From positions 840,543-904,542 of the forward strand of contig JAJVDF010000376.1 of the NCBI GenBank assembly GCA_022410635.1: a stretch of 64,000 nucleotides of DNA. The letters run 5' to 3'. Source of the DNA: Tretioscincus oriximinensis. Taxonomy: Eukaryota > Chordata > Lepidosauria > Squamata > Gymnophthalmidae. The notes under the pieces were generated by a model. The model saw only the letters and a program-made list of their open reading frames with translations, was not told the origin of the DNA and searched no databases. How positions within the stretch are numbered: position 1 is the stretch's first letter; every line of letters begins with the position of its first letter. Positions 21,009-31,677 of the stretch are shown here, piece by piece. The translations under genes and the position numbers were made by a program.

Positions 21009-21069
21009 CTTCTTCTTCTTCTTCTTCTTCTTCTTCTTCTTCTTCTTCTTCTTCTTCTTCTTCTTCTTC
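21009..21069 (+). repeat. (TTC)n SINE tail
   Basis: About 20 pure TTC units. Confidence 0.97.
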
Positions 21070-21497
21070 AACACCAGATTACTAGAGTAGATTACAAAAT
21101 ACCCTTTTCAGAGTGGGAGAAAATGCTCATAAATTAATCACCACTAATTTGCCTTCTGTTGATTGTAAGTTTCTCTGGAGAAAGACTTCACTGCCTCCAC
21201 CTTTTCATCTAATTTTCCTAGGGCCAAAGTTGCACTTTGATTAGGAAATAGTGCAGGCATTTATCAGGAACCGAACATTTACCTTTCTAATCATATCACT
21301 ATTCCCAGTGCTCCAAAAGCATCCTTAACCTTAACTCTAAACTGACCTTACGTGGACTGTTTTGAGTAGTCCTCAGTCATTCCCACGCTGTGGAAACATT
21401 CCTGAAGCATATACAAAGACTGTATTCTAGCCTTTTTGTGTTCTACACATCATGTGACATGTTTTNACTCCCTCACAGTGGGTCAAAGGAGCCTACT

Positions 21498-21812
21498 GCA
21501 GACACAGATAGCTCAGTTGCTAAGGAATCCGTCTCTCAGCTGGGAGATGGGGTTTGGAAGCCCTGTGTGGGACGTGGGGAGGGTTGAGCACCTTCCACTA
21601 GCCTGTAGCTCTAGCCAACNCAGCTATTCGAAAGCATGAATTGCAAGAAATTGCAACTGACTGCAAGTAGATACATGGGAACCACCACAACCTGGTGGGG
21701 AAGAAAGAACTTTGCCTTCGGGCAAAAATACCCTTGTAAGGTGCTTTGAGTCCCTTTGAAAGGTGAGAAAAGCAGGGTATAAGAANCCAGTTCTTCTTCT
21801 ACTACTACTGTA
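21498..21812 (+). mobile_element. SINE, full length, inside an older inverted-repeat element
   Basis: Complete A box (ATAGCTCAGTTGCTAAGG), body and tail, with a short TTC/TAC tail. Inverted motifs TGTATTCTAGCCTTT (about 21420) and AAAGGCTAGAATATA (about 21839) flank it, which suggests it landed inside an older TIR element. Confidence 0.88.
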
Positions 21813-21869
21813 AAATATAAGAAGCACGGAAAATATTGAAAGGCTAGAATATAGCCTTTGTTCTTCCTG

Positions 21870-22769
21870 CTTCTGTGCTAGGAGCAGGAATTCTGCCTGG
21901 AGAAGTGGAAAAGCCAGGAAACATTCCACCCAGCAAATGGATGAGAATGGTTCCTAGCTACAGATTTTGAAGGAAAGCCCTGGATCTCAAAGTGAATTGA
22001 CAGTTCCTTCTCTTTTCACTGGATCATGTTGGTTTAGTGAAGATTTTCAAGACACCCGAGAAGACATCAAGTTGAATATCTATGGCCACCTGAAACTGTC
22101 CCAAACCTGACCTCCCCCCAAAAGAGTGTTGTCTTTCTGTGTCNCATGAACCTCCATCTGGACTTTCTTCTTTCCAAGTGCCCTGGGGGACTTTGCTACA
22201 TGGGCATCTATACAACATCTTTCTCAACATGGATCAATGAGGCTCCACCAGGAAAACGTGACACTAGGGTGGGGACTCCATCCACTGAGATCTTTTTCTC
22301 TGTGTGAAGGAGAACAAAACAGCTTGGTGGAGAAGGAAAAAAGAGAGAAGTGGAGGAAGGGAAGCCAAACTGGTGGGACAACTAGTTTGCTAATCCTTCT
22401 TCCTTGGCACTGGGAGCCAGTGAAAAGCAGGCTGTCCTCCGTGAGTCATGGGATTATTTAGACGAAACCCACACTGCATTCTTGTCATGAAGTTAAGAAA
22501 TGGTGAAGACCAGGAACTGATAAGACCAGGAAGTGTGCCTTAGCGGTCCATGGAGATCTTGAGGGAGTGGAGAGCATTGTAACNGGTGTTTGTTCTTTAT
22601 TTCTACACCAGTTGGCTTTCTTGATGGGCCTCTCAAAGTGATTTGCAACAGCAAACATGTTCAAAACATCTGGGAAGACTGAAGATTGGGGAAATGCAAA
22701 TGTTGAAGAGTGAGGAAAGGCTAGAAATGTTGGGGGAAAGTATGTGTCTTTAGTTAGCGCAGTTCTTCA
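21870..22769. other. No recognised feature
   Basis: Apparently unique sequence with no motif I can name. Confidence 0.4.
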
Positions 22770-23191
22770 GCACTAAAGGGGGATTAGAACTGGACTGAAC
22801 CAGACAAAAATGATTTTTTTTCCTCCTGGTTTTGTCCAGTTCTTCAGGACTGGATTAGAACTGGACTGAAACCAAAAAGCAAAATGGTTTTTCCAGGAAT
22901 GAAGATGGTTTAGAACTGGACTGAAGCCTGATCAACACACATTGTGTGGATTGGTTTATTTCAGAATATCCATGCTTTATTGTGGAATATTGTGGAATAA
23001 ATGTGATGTGTGGAGCAGGCTTTAATCAGAAAACAAAATGTTTTTTCCTGGTTTGATCCAGTTTGTCAGGACTGAAGATGAATTAAGACTGGACTAAACC
23101 AGGGGAGAAAAAGCTGGTTTAGTCTAATTCTTCTGGACTAAACCGAAAAATACAAAATGGATTTTTCCAGGACTGAAGATGGATTAGAGCT

Positions 23192-23394
23192 CAGCTGACC
23201 AGATGACCCTTTTTGGGGGGAGTGAAAACCCAGTTTTGCAGTGCCTCCTGGTTTTTCCTGAGGGAAAAAAACTGAAAAAAGAAAAGAAATTAAAAAAAAA
23301 TCTTGTTTTGGAAAAAAAAATCCTCAGCAAAAAGAGTGAGGCACTCCAAAATCAGGTTTCTACCAGCCCCAAAAGCGGTCATCTGGTCAGCCTA
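23192..23394. mobile_element. Foldback MITE with 8-bp target duplication
   Basis: Ends CAGCTGACCAGATGACCC and GGTCATCTGGTCAGCCTA. The two halves are inverted copies around a poly(A)/poly(T)-rich centre. Flanks TTAGAGCT (23184-23191) and TTAGAACT (23395-23402) form an 8-bp duplication with one mismatch. The uninterrupted repeat unit elsewhere in the block (TTTAGAACTGGACTGAAGCC near 22909) shows the empty site. Confidence 0.85.
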
Positions 23395-23425
23395 TTAGAA
23401 CTGGATTGAAGCCTGATCCACATAT

Positions 23426-23504
23426 ATTCCACAATATTCCACAATAAAGCATTGGACTAGTTTATTCCAGAATATCCATGTTTTACTGTGGAATATTGTG
23501 GAAT
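23426..23504. repeat. 27-bp-arm inverted repeat
   Basis: The left arm at 23426-23452 (ATTCCACAATATTCCAC...) and right arm at 23478-23504 pair with two mismatches, leaving a 25-nt loop. Confidence 0.85.
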
Positions 23505-23641
23505 ACAGTGGAATAAATGTGATGTGTGGAGCAGGTTTAAATCAGAAAGCAAAATGGGTTTTTCCTGGTTTGATCTAGTGCTTCAAGATTGAATATGGAT
23601 TAGAACAGGACTAAACCAGGGGAGAAAAAAACTGTTTTAGT

Positions 23642-24362
23642 CTTTATAGATACACCACTGAACACTACCAGCNGTTGCTACAGTAATCTTTATAAATCTG
23701 TGGTGAGGCCACATTTGGAATCCTGTGTTCAATTNTGGTCACCACATCTCAAGAGGGATATTGTGGGACTAGAGAAGGTGCAGAAAAGGGCAACAAAAAT
23801 GATCAAGGTCTGGAACACCTCCCTTACGAAGTCAGGCTGCAACGTCTGGGCCTCTTCAGCCTGGAAAGGCGACGTCTGAGAGGTGACCTGATTGAAGTGT
23901 ACAAAATCATGCACGGGATGGACAAGGTGAATAGAGAAAAAATGTTTTCTCTATCTCACAACACAAGGACCAGAGGGCACTCCTTAAAACTGTTGGGTAG
24001 AAAAGTGAGAATAGGCAAAGTATTTCTTCACCCAGAGGGTCATCGGCCTATGGAATTTACTTCCAGAAGAGGTGGTGGTAGCTAACAGCTTGGATAGCTT
24101 CAAGACAGGACTAGACAGGTTTATGGACACCAAGGGTATAAATGGGTCCCAGGATGGAAGTCTGGATGTTGCCTCCGGGATGGAGCCACAGGCAGGACTC
24201 CTGAAATACCATTTGCAGGGAGTCATGAACAGGAGCATATTTTGCTTTCCTCTGTTCGGACTGCCCAGGNGCATCTGGTGGGCCTCTGTGTGACACAGAA
24301 TGCTGGACTTGATGGGCTGTGGNCTGATCCAGTATGGCTCTTCCTATGTTCTTCTGTTCTTA
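23642..24362 (+). mobile_element. CR1 LINE, 5'-truncated, type-2 3' end
   Basis: Starts near AATCTTTATAAATCTGTGGT and contains GAGGCCACATTTGGAATCCT, the YKIMHGMDKVNREKMFSLSH coding remnant and the 3' end GATCCAGTATGGCTCTTCCT. It is inserted into the satellite-like block. Confidence 0.93.
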
Positions 24363-24521
24363 ATCTCAGTGGTACGTGCAAAAAAATTATGGCGTGCTTT
24401 TGACTACAGGAGGAAGGATTAAGAACAAATTTAATCTAATTCTTCTGGACTAAAAAAAAATAAAAAATGGTTTTTTCCAGGACTGAATATGGGTTTAAAC
24501 TGGACTAAACCAAGAAACCAA

Positions 24522-24680
24522 ATGCGTTGGTGGTGATCAACCAGTGGAATGGGTTGGCACAGGAGGTAGACCGTCTTCTTCAGTGGAAGTCATCTGGGAT
24601 GGTTAATACATTCTCCAATGAGCAGAGTCCTGTGGGCCCTATGACCCTAAAGGTCCCTTCCAACTTTGTGATCCCATTTT
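24522..24680 (+). mobile_element. CR1 3'-end remnant, type-1 end
   Basis: GATCAACCAGTGGAATGGGT, TCATCTGGGATGGTTAATAC, AAGGTCCCTTCCAACTTTGT. Confidence 0.75.
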
Positions 24681-25834
24681 AATTCTTGTAGACAATGGAA
24701 ACTATTTCTAGTTACCCAACGTAAAGTGACACGAATCTGCATAAGCTTGGAGTTATTCTTTCTATGCATGGACTGTTCCTGCCAGATGGAAAGAAGGTTC
24801 AAGTCCCAAATCTAATCTGTGGCTAAACTTTTTTCTTTTTTTTAAAGTGTGTTTAAAACCCAAATCATCTCATTTCCTGCCCCCACTGTCATTTCATTTC
24901 TCAGTCACCCTTCTTAAACCCCTTTGTTAAGGAAGAAACAGGAGAACGCCATGAATAATGAGGGAGGTGGAAGCTGGAAAAAAAAAATGGAGAAACCTTN
25001 CTTTTAGGAATGGATAATTTCACAAGGTTTTCCTCCTGGAGCTGAGTGAGGGGAGCCTGACCTTTGACAACAGCTTCCCCCCTCTCTGGAAGGGGTGGGT
25101 TAGGCTGGAAAAAACGTGACTTCCCATCACCCATCTGGACCATCAAACCAATTGCTGGGCCTGTAGGAGGGTGTAGGAGATTAGCAACCTGGGAGAACAC
25201 CTGCTTCCACTTAAATGATCCTAGCAAGAACAAAGCTCTTGCCCGAACCTTCGCCGGATTGGGTGGAAGCAAAACCAGAGGCCTCCGTCTGGTCCTTGGT
25301 AATGTCAACCTTCAATTTAGAAAGTAGGGAGTGATAGGAATAAATAGCAGACGGTTTGGGGGCAGGTGTGCATGTGTTTGTGTGATGCTGGTGTGTTAGA
25401 CTCCTGCAACACGTCGGGGCCTCCCACGCCCTCCTCCGTCCCTCCTGCCCCCCCCCCTCCCCCAGCTCAGCCCTTGAGTTTGTTTGCTTTGATTGTGGAG
25501 TAAAAGGTAGCAGTGCAAACCAGAAGTGCCCAGATGTATAATGTAAGGGTGGGGAGGATTAGATAGAGCCAGGTGAATACCTGTGCCAATAGGGAGTGTC
25601 TTTCAGAAGGCCTCTGAATCAGACTCCTTTATTTCTGGGGACGGAGCCAACTGGAACAATGGGAATAAAAATCAGGCTTCTTAGATGAAATGTGACAAGG
25701 AATATTTGCCCTGAAGACCAGCCAGTTTCCCTGGACTTCCTTTGCCGTCCCAGNCCCAGAGAAGCCAGTAATTTGGCAGTGCAAACCCATCAGTTTCGTA
25801 AAATAGATTTTTTCTTCTTTGTCATGAATATTGT
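24681..25834. other. No recognised feature
   Basis: About 1.15 kb without an identified repeat. It contains a C-rich stretch (25440-25470). The overlapping opposite frames at 24901-25327 show no motif I recognise. Confidence 0.4.
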
Positions 25835-26154
25835 TTTGGGGGGTTTTTAAATAACTTTTTTATTTCATTTTCAAATAAAGCTTAAACAAAGAAAAGAGGT
25901 ATTCATTCATACATTAAACATAATAATATAATCATTCTGAAATTCAATATAATTCATTGACATAAATGCCTCCCACCCACCCCAAGAAGTTAATAGTCCT
26001 TGAAATTATATTTAAGATCTGAGCTCTTGTTTAATCACAGTCTATTTCTGGGGTGGNGTGTGAAGGGCACCGGTTCATCTGTATATATACCAATAGTGTC
26101 TTCCAATTATTAATCTAGCTATTTCTCTGAATCATACTGGTTATTCCTTTTTCA

Positions 26155-26385
26155 CTTAAGAACATAAGAACATAAGAAGAGCCATCCTGGATCAGGCCAC
26201 AGTCCATCAAGTCCAGTCTTCTGTCCCACCCAGAGGCCCACCAGATGCACCTGGGCAGCCTGAACAGAGAAAAGCAAAATATGCTCCTGTTCATGACTCC
26301 CTGCAAATAGTATCTCAGGAGTCCTGCCTGTTGCTCCATCCCGGAGGCAACATCCAGACATCCATCCTAGAACCTATTTATACGA
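26155..26385 (-). mobile_element. CR1 3' fragment inside L1
   Basis: From TTAAGAACATAAGAACATAA (inverted 3' octamers) through CCATCCTGGATCAGGCCACA and GCTCCATCCCGGAGGCAACA to about 26385. Confidence 0.93.
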
Positions 26386-26443
26386 GAAAATCTCCCATTA
26401 ATTGGTCCGCCAATTGCCAAGAGTCCATTTACTAGAATCCAGG

Positions 26444-26753
26444 CACGGATAGCTCAGTTGCTTAGGAATTCGTCTCTCGCCTGGGAGATGGGGTTTCGAA
26501 GCCCTGTGTTGGAAGTGGGGAGGGGTGAGCACCTTCCACTAGCCTGTAGCTCTAGCCAACCCAGCTATTCAAAAGCATGAATTGCAACAAATTGCAACTG
26601 ACTGCAAGTAGATACATGGGAACCACCATAGCCTGGTGGGGAAGATAGAATGTGAGCCTTCGGGCAAAATATATCCTTGTAAGCCGCTTTGAGTCCCTTT
26701 GAAAGGTGAGAAAAGCGGGGTATAAGAACCAAGTTCTTCTTCTTCTTCTTCTT
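26444..26753 (+). mobile_element. SINE, full length, inside L1
   Basis: GGCACGGATAGCTCAGTTGC head, GGGTTTCGAAGCCC B box, intact body and tail, and seven TTC units. One of the least diverged copies in the window. Confidence 0.95.
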
Positions 26754-26998
26754 ACCGCCATGGCTTGCCATTGTCATTTGTGCAGTAAGATATCTGTCCT
26801 CCTGTAGTGCTCCTTGGTGGTTTTGGATCAGTGCCATTTCTTTTGTTCTATTGATTGAATTGCCCAATATATTTTCCATAGATTGCCATATATTATTCCA
26901 GAAGTTAGTGATGGCTTGGCATTCCCACAATAAATGTAGGTATAGGCCCCTTGCCACACACCCATGCCAACAGTATGGTCTAAAGTTTGGTATTTGTG
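26754..26998 (-). pseudogene. L1 ORF2 C-terminal domain fragment
   Basis: Contains CWHGCVARGLYLHLLWEC, which fits the L1 ORF2 C-terminal pattern C-x3-C-x7-H-x4-C. It is followed by FWNNIWQSMENILG and DRYLTAQMTMASHG, corresponding to the conserved region before the end of ORF2. In a live element this domain helps ORF2 bind its RNA. The SINE at 26444 cuts the frame. The next L1 piece (26443-26386) reads KWTLGNWRTN-stop-WEIFS, and the final piece begins EKGITSMIQRN with a WKTLLVYI motif. Stops and insertions make it inactive. Confidence 0.8.
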
Positions 26999-27656
26999 GT
27001 GAGGCCACATTTGGAATCCTGTGTTCAATTCTGGTCACCACATCTCTAGAGGGATTTTGTGGAACTAGAGAAGGTACAGAAAAGGGCAACAAGAAGGATC
27101 AAGGGTCTGGAGCACCTCGCTTACGAAGTCAGGCTGCAATGTCTGNGCCTCTTCAGCCCCAAAAGACGACATTTGAGAAGTGATCTGATTGAAGTGTACA
27201 AAATCATGCATGGGATGGACAGGGTAAATAGAGAAAAATGTTTTCTCTATCACACAACCCAAGGACCAGAGGGCCCTCCTTGAAACTGATGGGCAGAAAA
27301 GTGAGAACAGACAAACGAAAGTATTTTTTCACCCATAGGGTCGTCGGCCTATGGAATTTACTTCCTGAAGAGGTGGTGGCAGCTAACAGCTTGGATAGTT
27401 TCAAGACAGGACTAGACAGGTTTCTGGACACCAAGGGTATAAATGGGTACTAGGATGGATGCCTGGATGCTGCCTCTGGGATAGAACCACAGGCAGGACT
27501 CCTGAAATGCCACTTGCAGGGAGTCATGAACTGGTGCATATTTTGCTTTCCTCTGTTCAGGCTGTCCAGGTGCATCTAGTGGGCCTCTGTGTGGGACAGA
27601 AGACTGGACTAGATGGGCTGTGGCCTGATCCAGTATGGCTCTTCTTAGGTTCTTAT
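26998..27656 (+). mobile_element. CR1 LINE 3' fragment inside L1
   Basis: Begins TGTGGTGAGGCCACATTTGG. The coding remnant includes YKIMHGMDRVNREKC, and the frame at 27238-27453 ends LDSFKTGLDRFLDTKGINGY. It ends GATCCAGTATGGCTCTTCTT, AGGTTCTTATGAGA. Confidence 0.95.
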
Positions 27657-27737
27657 GAGAAAGGAGACATTGGGTCCCATTCCATCGAGTTAGTATTTTT
27701 AATTATAGTTCTTTAATACAAGTATTTTTTATTTTTT

Positions 27738-28142
27738 CTATTTTCCCCATAATCCCTGCATTTCTATCATACAAACTGATAAATCCAGTGGCCATAGATC
27801 TGTCCATAATTGTATATTGTCATAGTAATATCCAATGAGCAATTTATAAATATTTCCCCCTATACCTTTTATCTCTTTAATGTGCTTTAGAAATATATCC
27901 TCTAGAGGGTTATTGGCTGTTGTTATAAATTCCCAATTGTTATTAGATTGCACTATGTGGAGAGCTTGATTTATACATAGCCAATTTTCTTGGCCCAAAA
28001 TTTGGATGAGATCATTGAATTGCAATAAATTCCCCTCTGGGGTGAAAATATATTTGAGAATTTTGATATTATTCTCTGCTAATTTTCCAAGATCCTTGGA
28101 GGAAAAAACTATTTCTTCTTTATTAATATGCCTTATGGTCAT
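27738..28142 (-). pseudogene. L1 ORF2 distal fragment
   Basis: A 134-codon frame from the ORF2 region between the reverse transcriptase and the C-terminal domain. Text such as FNDLIQILGQENWLCINQAL and KGIGGNIYKLLIGYYYDNI has the layout of that L1 segment. It carries no catalytic residues. A neighbouring frame at 28123-28311 (PPVGWKKWHPRLMPQ) continues the element upstream after a frame break. It is interrupted downstream by the CR1 at 26998. Assignment to L1 rests on the C-terminal piece as much as on this one. Confidence 0.65.
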
Positions 28143-28489
28143 TGCTTTTTGATATTTGTGGCATTAATCGAGGGTGCCATTTTTTCCAACCTACTGGTGG
28201 CATAAGACTTTTTATTGCTATTCTACTAAATTGAGTAATTAATAGGGATTGAGTATTTATTTTATTGATAATTCTTGCAATACTTGCCCAATTTGTCTCT
28301 GAGTATTCCATTTGGAAAAGATGTTTAACTTGGAATGTCTCGTTTGTCAGGAATATTGGTTGGTCCTTAGGATGGGAGAAGGGTCAGCTATTTGTGCACT
28401 TTCATATTTGGGTGTTCAGTAATCTATAATTTGAAATGGGGTGGGGGGAAATCAGTGTTAAAGAAAGCTACTATTCATTTTACTGCTGT

Positions 28490-28912
28490 GTGTTTCCATT
28501 GGATGTCTCCGAGGTGGAGCAACAGGCAGGATTCCTAAAATACCAGTTGCAGGGCATTGAGAACAGGTGAAGATTTTACCTTCTTCTGTTCCAGGCTGCC
28601 AACGTGCAATTGATGGGCCTCTGTGTGAGACAGAAGGCTGGACTAGATGGGCTCCGGCCCCATTCAGCAGGGCTCCTCTTAGGTTCTTATATAAGTGCAA
28701 TTGGTGGGCCTCTGTGTGAGACAGAAGGCTGGACTAGATGGGCTCCGGCCCCATTCAGCAGGGCTCCTCTNTGGGCTCCGGCCCCATTCAGCAGGGCTCC
28801 TCTGAGGTTCTTATATAAGTGCAATTGCGGGGCCTCTGTATGAGACAGAAGGATGGACTAGATGGGCTCCAGCCCCATTCAGCAGTGCTCCTCTTATATT
28901 CTTATGTTCATT
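28490..28912 (+). mobile_element. CR1 3' end with tandemly repeated terminus
   Basis: The terminal segment (AAGTGCAATTG.TGGGCCTCTG, TGAGACAGAAGGCTGGACTA, ATGGGCTCCGGCCCCATTCA, GCAGGGCTCCTCT) is present three times in full and once in part, ending near 28693, 28771 (partial to 28818) and 28910. Confidence 0.9.
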
Positions 28913-29179
28913 GTGGAAGTGGACTGGAAGTGTGTCCAGAGCTTAAAAATAGTCAATTTGGCATGAGTCCACACACAATTTGGTACACAAAAGGGTCTTC
29001 TTCATCGTGGCTCCCCATCCTTGAAATAGCAGCCCATTGGAGGTATACCAGGCACCACCTCTTTATGAATGAATGACTAAATAAGTCTTATCTTCTACTG
29101 TGACCTACCCTGTGANTTTCTAGTGCAAGGAAGAATCTAAAACTTTTTTAAAAATTAACAAGTAATTTCAATGAATTAA

Positions 29180-29545
29180 ATTATTCCTCTCTGCCTTGAT
29201 CAGACCACATCTAGTACTGGGCACATGTTTTGAAAATTGAGAAACTGGAGTTAAGTTCAAAGGAGAGTAACAATGTCCTATGAGGAAGGCTGTTTAATCT
29301 GTAAAATAAAAAGACTCAGAGGAGATATGATAGTTCTCTACAAATACCTGAAGGGCTGTCACAGAGCCAAAGGAAGAGTGCTTTTCTCATTGGTACATGG
29401 AGGAACTAGAAGCTACTCCAGGATGAAACTACAAGGGAGGAAATAAAGATTAGTTCTCAGAAAGAGCTTTCTGATAATGAAAGTGATCAACTACTGCAAT
29501 ACCAATGACCCAAATGGTCCCTTTGGACCTAGTGATTGTATGAAA
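29180..29545 (+). mobile_element. CR1 LINE 3' fragment, diverged
   Basis: GATCAGACCACATCTAGTAC, AAGACTCAGAGGAGATATGA, ACAAATACCTGAAGGGCTGT. Old copy with many changes and a poorly kept 3' end. Confidence 0.8.
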
Positions 29546-29639
29546 TACAAAAGTAGACAGTTTAGTTCCTGAATGGAGTTGGTTAAGAAAAAAAAGTCAA
29601 TTCTTTAAGGGATTTAGTGGATATGAGATCATCCGTATC

Positions 29640-29761
29640 GAAGAAGAAGAGGAAGAAGGAGAAGAAGAAGAGGAAGAAGGAGAAGAAGGAGAAGAAGGAG
29701 AAGAAGGAGAAGAAGNAGAAGAAGGAGAAGAAGAAGAAGAAGAAGAAGAAGAAGAAGAAGA
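29640..29761 (+). repeat. (GAA/GGA)n array, tail of a minus-strand SINE
   Basis: GAAGAAGAGGAAGAAGGA-type units, then pure GAA, reaching the inverted SINE tail. Confidence 0.96.
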
Positions 29762-30058
29762 AGAACTTGGTTCTTACACCCCACTTTTCTTACCTTCCAA
29801 AGGGACTCAAAGCGGCTTACAAGTATATATTTCGCCCAAAGGCTGACATTCTATCTTCCCCACCAGGCTGTGGTGGTTCCCATGTATCTACTTGCAGTCA
29901 GTTGCAATTTTTGCACTTCTTGCTTTCGAATAGCTGGGTTGGCTAGAGCTACAGGCTAGTNGAAGGTGCTCACCCCTCCCTGCATCTGACGCAGGGCTTC
30001 GAAACCCGATCTCCCAGATGAGACACTGTNTCCTTAGCTACTGAGCTATCTGTGCCTG
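29762..30058 (-). mobile_element. SINE, full length
   Basis: Reverse-complement tail, body, B box (GGGCTTCGAAACCCGA) and A-box region (TTAGCTACTGAGCTATC) are all present. Confidence 0.92.
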
Positions 30059-30235
30059 CCTTCCCCTGCAGTCAGTGGGGCTGGATCTGCTTATCCCATA
30101 ATGGTCTTATTAGCCACCAGTGAGCCTGATATGGATGTGGACAACTATGCCCCCCCCCCTTTCACATATCTTTGTTCACCGAGCACATATGTGGTCAATG
30201 GATGGATAATGTTCCTTGGAACAGGTATGGGGTCC

Positions 30236-30490
30236 TTTTTTCTCCAAGGGGCCATTTTGATATTTTTAACATTACTCATGGGCTATATCCCCTCCCAGGC
30301 CCCATCCTACCTAGGCCACGCCCCCTGTCCAGGCCACACCCCCACCCAGGCCATATCCATCCCTCTTCCCATGCCCCCTCCTACACCAAGCCCCTCCCTC
30401 CCTCCTGGATCTCCCTCCTTTTATTTCACATCATGTTTTAACAAAGCGAGGAACCATTTGTCAGACCAAGTGTTTCCTTAGAGAATGGGT
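30236..30490 (+). repeat. Unnamed GC-rich dispersed repeat, copy 1
   Basis: AAGGGGCCATTTTGATATTT, several CAGGCCA(C/T) blocks, then TTTATTTCACATCATGTTTT and GAGGAACCATTTG. The same order of motifs occurs at 62066-62310. Confidence 0.5.
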
Positions 30491-31401
30491 CACATTTGGG
30501 CTGTCTCCAAACGTTAGTTCTTCAAGACCCTTTAGTGACCATCTGCAGGTCTAGATGAAGAGAACACTGGGTGTTAGNATCCAGATAGCTTCTTGAACCA
30601 TACTGAATGTGACATATCTTCCCACAGACTATCTATGTTGCTCTCAACCCCACTTGGGAATCCCTGCTTTGAAAGGTTTGCAGCCAGGTGCCTCCTCTTT
30701 TTCAAGCACCACAAAGGCCATTGTCCTCAACTTCCCCCACCTCGCCCCCTCTCCCTTCTCCTCCACTTGCTTAATATCCCAAGACCAGGAGATATCACAG
30801 ATTTCAGTTATGACTTTAGCTCCTGAAAGAGCAGGTGGAGCTGTGAGCTGACCTTTGCTCCCATGAAACATAGCAGGAAGTTCAAGGTGCCTTAATGTCC
30901 TGTTTAAGCTGGCAATGAAACCAGTCATTCAAGTACAATTTCATTCATTCTTGTTGGTCTTGGAATGTATTCCTTTGGAGATCCTTCCCCGTGTTTGGAA
31001 GGTCTCCAAAACAGCTTTCACTGTTGAATGTTTTATCTTACGTTTGCAACCCTTGGGTACATTTGGCATGAAATGGAGTGCTTCTGTCCATGGGCATCTT
31101 CCACGAATCTCTTAATTCATGTGGGAATCCATTACTCTTCCACAAGGCATCATACTATATGAATGCTTGTTATTTTCAAGCCTCATTCGAGTGTTTTTGT
31201 CCTTCCATCTCCTTCTTAGGGTCTGTTCCCCTAAAGTTTAAGCTTTTAAGGTTTCATTATCTTGGAAATACATTCCTCTTGTGTTCCAACGGATACTATT
31301 CTATGTACGGGAGGAGCCATAATTAACAAAACAAAAGTTGCTTTTGATTTATAAGATATGAAGATGTTAGAAATCAATCAAAATTCCTGATTCCTATAAA
31401 T
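30491..31401. other. No recognised feature
   Basis: About 0.9 kb of apparently unique sequence. Confidence 0.4.
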
Positions 31402-31538
31402 CAGAGATATCAAACTGGTGGCCCACCAGATGTTCCTGAAAACAACTCCCAATATTAAATATGGTTAAGCAAAGTGCTGGGAGTGGAACAGAACGCTGGT
31501 TCAGGAACATCTGGAGAGCCACCAGTTTGACATCTCTG
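31402..31538. mobile_element. hAT-like MITE, 137 bp
   Basis: The left arm CAGAGATATCAAACTGGTGG.. and the inverted right arm (reverse complement CAGAGATGTCAAACTGGTGG..) match over about 38 bp to TTCCTGAA. CAG..CTG ends are typical of hAT MITEs. The target duplication is not clear. Confidence 0.75.
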
Positions 31539-31677
31539 GTCTAGATATATTAATTTAAAGTCATCAGCCACATTTGATGGGAGCATAAACCATAATATTC
31601 ATGAGTCCATTAAAAATGGCCATGGATGAGAAGCAAACTTCAGTGGTCCATAATAATGATGATAAGGAAGAAGAAGG

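Larger units (their letters stand above)
22770..24520 (+). repeat. Degenerate satellite-like block, ~300-bp period, interrupted twice
   Basis: A short motif recurs (GGACTGAAGATGGATTAGAA, CAAAATGG, TTTTTCCAGGACTGAAG). A longer landmark, CAGAATATCCATG followed by GTGGAATATTGTGGAAT, GATGTGTGGAGCAGG and AATCAGAAA.CAAAATG, occurs at about 22962 and 23469. Removing the 203-bp MITE gives a period near 300 bp. The block is split by a MITE (23192-23394) and a CR1 (23642-24362) and resumes at about 24427-24520. Short related fragments occur at 36195-36240 and perhaps at 45070-45120. Confidence 0.75.
25835..28420 (-). mobile_element. L1 LINE 3' part, split by two CR1s and a SINE
   Basis: Four collinear L1 pieces on the minus strand: 28420-27657, 26998-26754, 26443-26386 and 26157-25835. 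Together they give the distal ORF2 region, a C-terminal zinc-knuckle-like motif, the ORF2 end and a 3' untranslated region ending in AAAATGAAATAAAAAAG. The breaks are a plus-strand CR1, a plus-strand SINE and a minus-strand CR1. Confidence 0.75.

Noticed and set aside
26444..26520. tRNA-like A and B boxes considered as a tRNA gene
   Set aside because: The head is followed by a SINE body and the same sequence occurs many times; it does not fold as a full tRNA by eye.
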